Source: Orientallactaga sibirica
Taxonomy: Eukaryota; Chordata; Mammalia; Rodentia; Dipodidae
Assembly: GCA_036365145.1 (NCBI GenBank)
Contig: JAEOAD010000018.1
Coordinates: 12,382,501 to 12,446,500 of the forward strand
Direction: 5' to 3'
Length of the DNA stretch: 64,000 nucleotides
The position numbers were made by a program, and so were the translations under genes. Numbering within the stretch: the stretch's first letter is position 1; each line of letters begins with the position of its first letter. The notes under the pieces are model-generated. The model ran no database searches and was not told the origin of the DNA. It saw nothing but the letters and a program-made list of their open reading frames with translations. Positions 57,577 to 64,000 of this stretch are shown here, one piece after another.

Positions 57577-57805
57577 TTAAAATATTTTTATTCATTCATT
57601 TTCAAGGAGAGAGAGGAGAGAGAGAGAGGCAGATGGACACACACACAGAGAATGGGCACACTAGGGCCTTTCACCACAGCAAACAACTCCAGGTACATGT
57701 ACCCCTTTATGCATCTGGCCTTATGTGGGTACTGGGAAACTGAACTTAGGTCATTTTAGGTTTTGCAGACAAGTGCCTTAACTATTGAGCCATCTCTCCA
57801 GCCCC
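57577..57805 (-). mobile_element. Dip-like SINE, short subfamily
   Basis: Inverted: tail 'aaaatatttttattcattca', GA array, body 'gcaaacaactccaggtacat', head 'gagccatctctccagccccc'. The flanks repeat tatcagct at 57566-57573 and 57808-57815. Confidence 0.93.
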
Positions 57806-57879
57806 CCTATCAGCTTATTTAAATATTCTATGATTTAAGCTTAGAAATCAAATTTCATAGCAGTCTATCCAACCAACTT

Positions 57880-57882
<3 letters not shown>

Positions 57883-57909
<27 letters not shown>
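57883..57909. repeat. Poly-T run
   Basis: About 27 T with no SINE body directly attached. Confidence 0.95.
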
Positions 57910-57910
<1 letters not shown>

Positions 57911-57962
57911 GATAACATCACTGGATGTTCCAGTGGGGAAAGATTAAAATTATGAAGATCTT

Positions 57963-58215
57963 GGGCTCGAGAGATGGTTTAGCAGTTAAGGCATCTGCCT
58001 ACTAAGCCTAAAAATGCCAAACTGATTCTTCTGGTCCCACTTTTAGCCAGATGCAAAGTGATGCAAGGCCACAAGGCCACACTTACCTACAAGGGGGTGC
58101 ATGTGTCTGGAGTTCATTCACAGAGGCTGAGAGGCTGCTGGCATGCCCATTCTCTATCTACCTATCTGTCTGTCTGTATGTGTCTCTCTCTGACTCTCTC
58201 CAAAAAAAAAAAAAA
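57963..58215 (+). mobile_element. Dip-like SINE, long subfamily
   Basis: Head 'gggctcgagagatggtttag', long internal block ('ggccacaaggccacacttac'), CT-rich end and A15 tail. Near-perfect target-site duplication: atgaagatctt at 57952-57962 and atgaaggtctt at 58216-58226. Confidence 0.94.
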
Positions 58216-58514
58216 ATGAAGGTCTTGCTAGATAAACCATTTCTGGTCATATTCAAAATAAATACTAAAGTCCATTCCATACAACCTTTAAGGATAGCTG
58301 CATTTTGGTTACCATCCAACTAGGAATATTTTAATCTTGTTATGATCTATAGCATTATTTATCTGGAGCTCTCTCAGCTCTTGGAACAACCCTATTTGAC
58401 ACAATGCCATGGGAAAAAAATTACCAAGCTATTAAAATTGTACAGAAAATAATGTCCATTGGCCAGCAGGACACCACAACCCAAGTACAGCTATCAGCAT
58501 GAGATCTACCAGAG

Positions 58515-58680
58515 CTGAAACTCCAATATCACACTTGACCTCATTGAGCCATAGCCTCCTCCTCTGTAATGTGGCAGTAGTAGTTCATGCCTCATTACAT
58601 TGTAAGATAGCAAGAAATGATGCATGAGAAATGTATATCCACAGTCAATGGTAAATAGTAGCAACTATTAGTTTAAGACC
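58515..58680 (+). mobile_element. MIR SINE
   Basis: 'atagcctcctcctctgtaat' and 'gtggcagtagtagttcatgc' followed by 'ggtaaatagtagcaactat' are in MIR order. Confidence 0.7.
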
Positions 58681-58809
58681 CTTCACTTGCTCTAACACAG
58701 GAAAAAATGATTGAAGGGTCAAAACAGGAAATAATAAGTCTCTTTGGAAGATAGGAAATTGAAAGACCCAAGAAAAGAAAAAGACAATTAAAAGATTCAT
58801 GATACCGCT

Positions 58810-58960
58810 TCTGCTTATAGAATATATGGTCTTGGGAAATTCATCCTATTTCTCAGAACATGGCTGCTTCCTGTATAAAATAAGTTTAATCATGAGACCA
58901 TGGGAAGCACTCTGTAAATTCTAAAGCACCATTAAGTATTTGGTGACAACATCATTATTG
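58810..58960 (+). mobile_element. MIR SINE
   Basis: 'tatggtcttgggaaattcat', 'cctgtataaaataagtttaa', 'gggaagcactctgtaaattc' are in MIR order. Confidence 0.65.
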
Positions 58961-59235
58961 TGGTAGACAAAGACAAATGACTGCCTTTGGAGTCATGCTA
59001 ATAACACAGGTTTTCACAATTGTAGTATAACTAGGGACAGGTGGAAAGCAATAGCTAAGGATTTGGCATGTTGACTTTCTGGAACTACAGAGACAATGAC
59101 CACATTTTAAATTATTTTCCTTTTGGTGATTAGAAAGCAAAGTGAAATCTAACCTTAAATTTCTCCTGCTTCTTTTTTTTTTTTTTATTTATTTTTTCTA
59201 TTTTCTTTCTTTTTCTTCTTTCTCTTCCCTTGGCA

Positions 59236-60290
59236 CTGGCCTGTAACTTCCAGTACCAGGATGCAGTTAAGACCCACAATGAGCTGTTGATCAAAGAGAT
59301 CTACAAGGTTTCCCAAAACAAGACAGAATTCTGTCACAGCACTTGATTACCCACCGAGGTTAATGGTAACACACTACTGCTGATGACAGCATATGCTGTA
59401 ATTACAGAACATGGAGAGACATGACTAGAATCTGACAGCTTGTCTAGTGCTGGAAGGTGCTACATGAGCTACTGGGGGAAGTGGCCATCATCTGTCTGAG
59501 CAACTCAAAATTCTAAGCAACTCAGAAGCAAACAACCTGATATGTTGCTCACCCAAGTGCAATAGTGGCACACAGCCATGGTGGGAAACCAACTGTTCTT
59601 GGATTGGCTAACAAATCTTCTTGTGGAAAGGAAACCATATCTGAAACTGGGAAACAAGTCAGAATCACATCCTGATAATGAATTTGCTTTCCAATATCAA
59701 GCTCCCACTAATTTGGGGCTACAAGAGTTTCTACACCTATTAAAGTCTCTCTAAAGTAACAATGGTTATCCCATTTAACCTGTGCTGACTTCACTCTCCA
59801 TTGGATAATCTGTTTCTGTTTTTCAGACAGAAGCAGGACCTGAGGAGAGAAACGACCCATCACACTTCACCAGGGTCCCAACTGAAACCACAGAAGAACT
59901 AAGGAAATGAGCAAAAGTGCTGCTTTCTCAGTGAACCTGATATCAGCACAAGGGTGAAGGAGATGGACACTGAGGACACTCAACACCTATCAAAGCAGAG
60001 ATCCAGAGGCTCCTAAGAGCCCATCACTGAAGTAGACTTAAAATGTCTCAGGGACTGTCATGGAAAAGGGGGCAGAAAGATTGTTAGAGCCACAAATTGA
60101 GACATTATGCACAGAGACATTGCCTCTTCCCCATAACTGATGGCTGCCCCCACAATGCTCAACCCACAATCCCCATGGGGATGACCTGCATCTGCAATGA
60201 GGAGGGTCCCTTTGGAGGGGGACAGGGATAAGGGACAGGATGGTACCAACATGTGCTGTTCACATACTGAGTATGTCCATAACTAATAAA
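59236..60290 (+). mobile_element. L1 3'UTR-like repeat, copy 2
   Basis: It aligns along its length with 1150-2175: 'gtctagtgctggaaggtgct', 'tgataatctg'-like, 'gatatcagcacaagg', 'gagcccatcactgaagtaga', 'tgagtatgtccataactaat', then an A-rich end. It holds a stretch (about 59545-59575) that copy 1 lacks. A pyrimidine-rich tract (59172-59230) precedes it. No ORF2 sequence is attached. Confidence 0.75.
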
Positions 60291-60515
60291 AAAAAGAAAG
60301 AAAGCAAAGAGGGGAGAATTAGAACCACTAGGACGTGTTTCCAACGGTACTAGCAGCCTCACCATAATGTGTTAGATGAAGCTTCCTTACATTTTACTGT
60401 ATTCAGAAACCTCTAAGATACAACACCTTTGATTAAAGATAAGCTTTTCTTTGATTCCAAAATATCTTACTTATGTCTGTACATGTATTGAAGAAAGACA
60501 CATGTCCAAATAGAA

Positions 60516-60620
60516 CATAGTTGCTCATACTTATAATCCTAGAGGTTGAGGTAGGGGTTTTCCATGAATTCAAGGCCAAACCAGAATATGTTGTAACAGC
60601 CTATCTCAATGAAAAAGGAA
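60516..60620 (+). mobile_element. Old B1-like SINE
   Basis: 'ctcatacttataatcctaga', 'ggttgaggtaggggttttcc' and 'gaattcaaggccaaaccaga' show a diverged B1. Confidence 0.65.
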
Positions 60621-60708
60621 AGTTCATATCACAGATGTGAACAAAACTATATTCAAAGAAAAATTATTGCAAGCTCCTTTAAACCATCATATAGAAATGT
60701 CTAGTGAG

Positions 60709-60951
60709 GACTGAGGAAATGGCTTAGTGGTTAAGGAACATGCCTGTGAAGCCTAAGGACCCCGGTTTGATCCCTCAGGACCCATGTAAGCCAGATGCAC
60801 AAGGGGTGGGGAGCATATGTCTGGACTTTGTTTGCAGTGGCTGGAAGCCCTGGCACCGCCATTCTCTCTTCTTCTCTATCTGCCTCTTCCTTTCTGTCTC
60901 TCAAATAAATAAATAAATAAATAATTTTTTTAAAAAAATTAAAAAGAAAAA
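60709..60951 (+). mobile_element. Dip-like SINE, short subfamily
   Basis: Head 'gactgaggaaatggcttagt', body 'cccatgtaagccagatgcac', CT-rich end and (AAAT)n A-rich tail. An approximate target-site duplication starting agaaatgt is at 60693 and 60952. Confidence 0.93.
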
Positions 60952-60967
60952 AGAAATGTGGAGTGAA

Positions 60968-61849
60968 AGAAAGCAAACCCTTTTGTACATACTGAGGATA
61001 CCAAAGGCCATATGTGAGGTTAGATTGGACATCTCCTTCAGCCATGTCAATATTGCCACAGAATCTCCAAGAATCCACAAATCACTATTCACAAACCAAG
61101 CCCTGCCAGCTTTGACAAATAGTGATGTTCCTAGGTGAGCCAGCATGAGATGTGGGGTACTTTACAGGGATGAATGACAAGTTAGGAGGAGCTGATAGTT
61201 CACTGGAGGGACAGTGGAAGGCTATAAAGCCTAGCCAGTCATTAATCTCCTGGAAAACCCAGGACCAAGGTTGTTACTAATGTTATAAACTAAAAAGGGA
61301 AAGGGGAAAAATAAAGAAGGCACACCATTCCTTTCATGGGTGACACAGTTTCAATTGGCACATATTGAGCATTTCTAGAGATTTAATTAAGTAATCAGAT
61401 TGCTTGAGCAGTCTCAGTATTCAGTGCCTTTTATAGAGTTCTTTAATGATGATGCATGGAATTATTCTGGAAACTTTATGGGCCATAGCAAGTGAAGCTT
61501 TATGTCTTCCCTTCCTACCAACACCCAGGCTAAAACAAAGATGGTTGATGTTGTTCAAGGGGGAGTGGGGTGATTTTAGAGTCGTGTCTAAAAAAAATTA
61601 GCCAGAGAATTAGAGGAAAAGTAATTTACTAAAGCCAAAAAGCATATGACTTTGCTTCATGATTCATTCCAAACAAATTCTAATCTTTATAGTAAATGTG
61701 CCAGTGTCTAGTAAAATAAAGAAGGGAGCACATTCAAAACTCTGTTCATTCTTTTATTTACTCTCTAGTCATAAGGATACAAACAGTATTTTTAGAAGCA
61801 AGGTTATACTCAGGAACAGAATCCATAAGACCTGCATCTATACACAGAG
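60968..61849. other. Unassigned segment
   Basis: About 880 bp, no gene or confident repeat. Confidence 0.45.
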
Positions 61850-61990
61850 TACTATAGCACTGTGATTACAGGACTGGGATCTCTATGCCTCTCTATGCCT
61901 CAGTCTCTTCATCTTTGACTCTAGATTAGAATAATGCATTCCTCATTGGCTTGTGTAAAACGTAAGCAGGAAATATATACTAGAGAACAC
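61850..61990 (+). mobile_element. Possible MIR SINE
   Basis: 'gattacaggactgggatctc' and 'tgcctcagtctcttcatctt' recall the MIR core; the 3' end is unclear. Confidence 0.45.
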
Positions 61991-62050
61991 ATAAAATAAT
62001 GCCCCACAGACAATACAAACTACATAAGGATCAGCTCTCCATTCATTCTT

Positions 62051-62215
62051 TTTTTTTTTTTTTTTTTTTTTGGTTTTGCTAGGTAGGGTCTCATTCTGAT
62101 CCAGGCTGACCTGGAATTAACTATGTAGTCTCAGGATGGCCTCGAACTCTCGGCGATCCTCCTACCTCTGCCTCACAAGTGCTGGGATTAAAGGCGTGCG
62201 CCACCACGCCCAGCT
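62051..62215 (-). mobile_element. B1 SINE, young, perfect TSD
   Basis: Inverted B1: T-run, 'gctaggtagggtctcattct', 'ggcctcgaactctcggcgat', 'gctgggattaaaggcgtgcg', 'ccaccacgcccagc'. The perfect 13-bp target-site duplication tccattcattctt is at 62038-62050 and 62216-62228. CpG sites are still present, so it is the youngest-looking B1 here. Confidence 0.96.
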
Positions 62216-62228
62216 TCCATTCATTCTT

Positions 62229-62804
62229 GTATGCAGAAAAATGACAATATGCAAGGGGACAAATCAATAACTAAGATACTTAGTGATAAGTGGTACAAAA
62301 ATACTCATGCAATTTAGTTGGAATTGGGGAGAACTTTTCAGTAAATTCCTCTCTGAGAAGTGTCATGTGCTTCAGTCTGGTATTATGATGTTTGTCATAA
62401 GGTAAGGTGGGATTTCCTTTGAAATAGAGTAGCAGATGTGATTTCTATAGTCCCTGTATGAATGTACCTGGCCATGTGTGCACAGCTCTAGAACTGGTAA
62501 CCTTTATAAATTCCTAACTAATACTGAGTTTGAATTTTATTTTCGATATAATAACATACTTGGCAACAGGGGGTGAGGCAGCTGTTTGATAACTGTTTTG
62601 TACTGCTTGTGTTTGAGAGGCTGGCGCCAGTAGCTATGAGAAGAATGAAATTAGAGGAGGGGCATAGGTGGAAAAGGGAAAAGACAAGGATTAGTCTGCT
62701 TGGTCCAGACTGTGGATTTATGATAGTAGCCAATTCAGCCTGTATCATATCAAGCATAGTGAACTTGCCTTGCTGAGTGCCTGCTGTGTGAGAACCCGTG
62801 CTGG
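62229..62804. other. Unassigned segment
   Basis: About 575 bp. A 102-codon minus-strand frame (62518-62826) has no recognisable domain. Confidence 0.4.
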
Positions 62805-62807
62805 GTG

Positions 62808-63160
62808 GGCATCTTAGTCTACTCAAGCTCCTATTACAAAATACTATGGACTTTGTGGCTTAGAAACTATACACATTTATTTCTCAGTTCTGAAGGATGG
62901 GAAATCCAAGGTCAAGGATCCAGTGGATTTTTGGATCTGCTTTTCAAGGATCTGCCGAGGGCCCCGTCCTTATGGGCAGCACCTTCTCACCATGTCCTTG
63001 TACAATGGACGGGGTAAGACAGTTCTCTAGGGGCTATTTTATAAGCATACTAACTCCACCCTTGCAACGTTAACTCCTCCAAAGAGGCCCTATTATCTTA
63101 GGAGTTGGGATTTTAATGTAGGAATTTTTGAAGCAGAAAGGTGCAACATTCAGAGAAAAC
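62808..63160 (-). mobile_element. MaLR (MST/MLT1-like) LTR, antisense
   Basis: 'ctattacaaaatactatgga', 'tttgtggcttagaaactata', 'tttatttctcagttctgaag', 'tctcaccatgtccttgtaca' and 'cttaggagttgggattttaa' are colinear with the reverse complement of MST/MLT1 LTRs. Confidence 0.85.
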
Positions 63161-63612
63161 AAAACAGAACAAAATCATCTGACTTCTGAACTAAGAGGAC
63201 TTGGGTCTGCAGAAACAATGACAGAGAAGGTAATTAATAATGGTTTTATAGGTACCACCAATACACTACCTCAGGATTCCCTAAGGGTTTCACATTGTTT
63301 TAAGTGATCAGTTCTTCTAAAGGGAAGAGTGATAAAGGCTCCAGAAATGAACTTTGAAATGCACAGGTGGAAATGGACGTTTGGGGCAGAATTTTGCCAA
63401 ATGAACAAGGAAATGGAGGTGTGACATCACCTATTGACTTAGGAACTACAAGTTGCTGAGTATAGTAGAGACCCTGCTCATGATGTCAAAAGTTCCACCT
63501 GAAAGTTAGTCACAGGTCAGATGTAGGAGGATCTTGGATACCCCACTAAAGAGTGTGTTCTCCATCCTGTTGAGTTTACTATGTATACCGGGTGTTAGTG
63601 AAAGGAGCTATG
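63161..63612. other. Unassigned segment
   Basis: About 450 bp; nothing recognised. Confidence 0.45.
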
Positions 63613-63613
63613 T

Positions 63614-63838
63614 GGGCTGGAGAGATGGCTTACCTGTTAAGTCGCTTGACTGCAAAGCCCAAGAACCCAGGTTTGGTTTCCCAGTACCCATGTAAGGCAG
63701 ATGCACATGGTGACATATGCTTCTGGAGTTCATTTGTAATGGCTAGAGGCCCTGGTGTGCCCACTCTTTGTCCCAACCGTTTCTATCTGCCTCTTTCTCT
63801 CACACAAAAATAAATAAAGATAAAATATTTGTTAAAAA
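63614..63838 (+). mobile_element. Dip-like SINE, short subfamily
   Basis: Head 'gggctggagagatggcttac', body 'cccatgtaaggcagatgcac', CT-rich end and AAATAAAG tail. An imperfect flank repeat aaagga(g/a)c is seen at 63601 and 63837. Confidence 0.92.
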
Positions 63839-64000
63839 GGAACCAGGTCTTGGAAAGTGGTTTGTGTACTCTTCATGTTGGATGTGAATAGGGAAGACTG
63901 GCTAAAGAAGAGTTAATTAGAGTTATAACTAAGCCAGTAGTGAGGATGGGGCAGACAGAAAAAAGCAAAGAATTGCTAAGGTCATTGAATAAGTGGATTT

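Overview
This window looks like rodent nuclear DNA with no protein-coding gene that I can support. No reading frame resembles a conserved cellular protein. The longest frame (172 codons, 13060-13578) lies inside an LTR retrotransposon, and the next longest cross SINEs and microsatellites. The sequence is AT-rich and is largely built from layers of retrotransposons, so it is probably intergenic or a large intron.

Organism: B1, B4 and ID SINEs together place it in the mouse-related clade of rodents. The commonest SINE is a tRNA-like, B2-superfamily element with an 'agatggcttag' head, a CT-rich 3' part and an AAATAAAT tail; I count 18 copies. It matches what I remember as the Dip element of jerboas and relatives (Dipodoidea), and the B1 copies also look dipodid. 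The order is firm; the family is an inference from memory.

Layout: 1-2.2 kb holds a decayed LINE-1 ORF2 piece split by a SINE, then an L1 3'UTR-like block that recurs at 59.2-60.3 kb. From 2.2 to 12 kb there is an antisense old L1, MIR, B1, B4 and SINE copies and a second type of L1 3' end. A complete but non-coding LTR element, ERVL-MaLR-like and on the minus strand, occupies 12.3-14.2 kb. From 15 to 30 kb there are two large purine microsatellites, L2 copies broken by MaLR LTRs (one LTR itself broken by a B1), an L1M 5'/3' pair, and a local duplicate pair 1 kb apart. From 30 to 50 kb, stretches without recognised repeats alternate with solo LTRs, SINEs, a U6 pseudogene and MIR pairs. A 25-bp minisatellite lies at 50.3 kb. 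The 51-57.5 kb part is the most repeat-poor, and SINEs, L1, B1 and MaLR return from 57.6 to 63.8 kb.

The most notable local structures are a microRNA-like 22-bp hairpin made by inverted duplication inside a MaLR LTR (19878-19932), a 22-bp perfect palindrome (55141-55162), a 12-bp perfect hairpin (9730-9759), and two SINE subfamilies that differ by a block of about 34 bp. Nothing here forms a pathway or operon; the relationships are insertion order. I found no convincing undescribed biological system. Repeat family names come from recall of consensus sequences, not from a database search, and repeat boundaries are generally good to about 10-30 bp.
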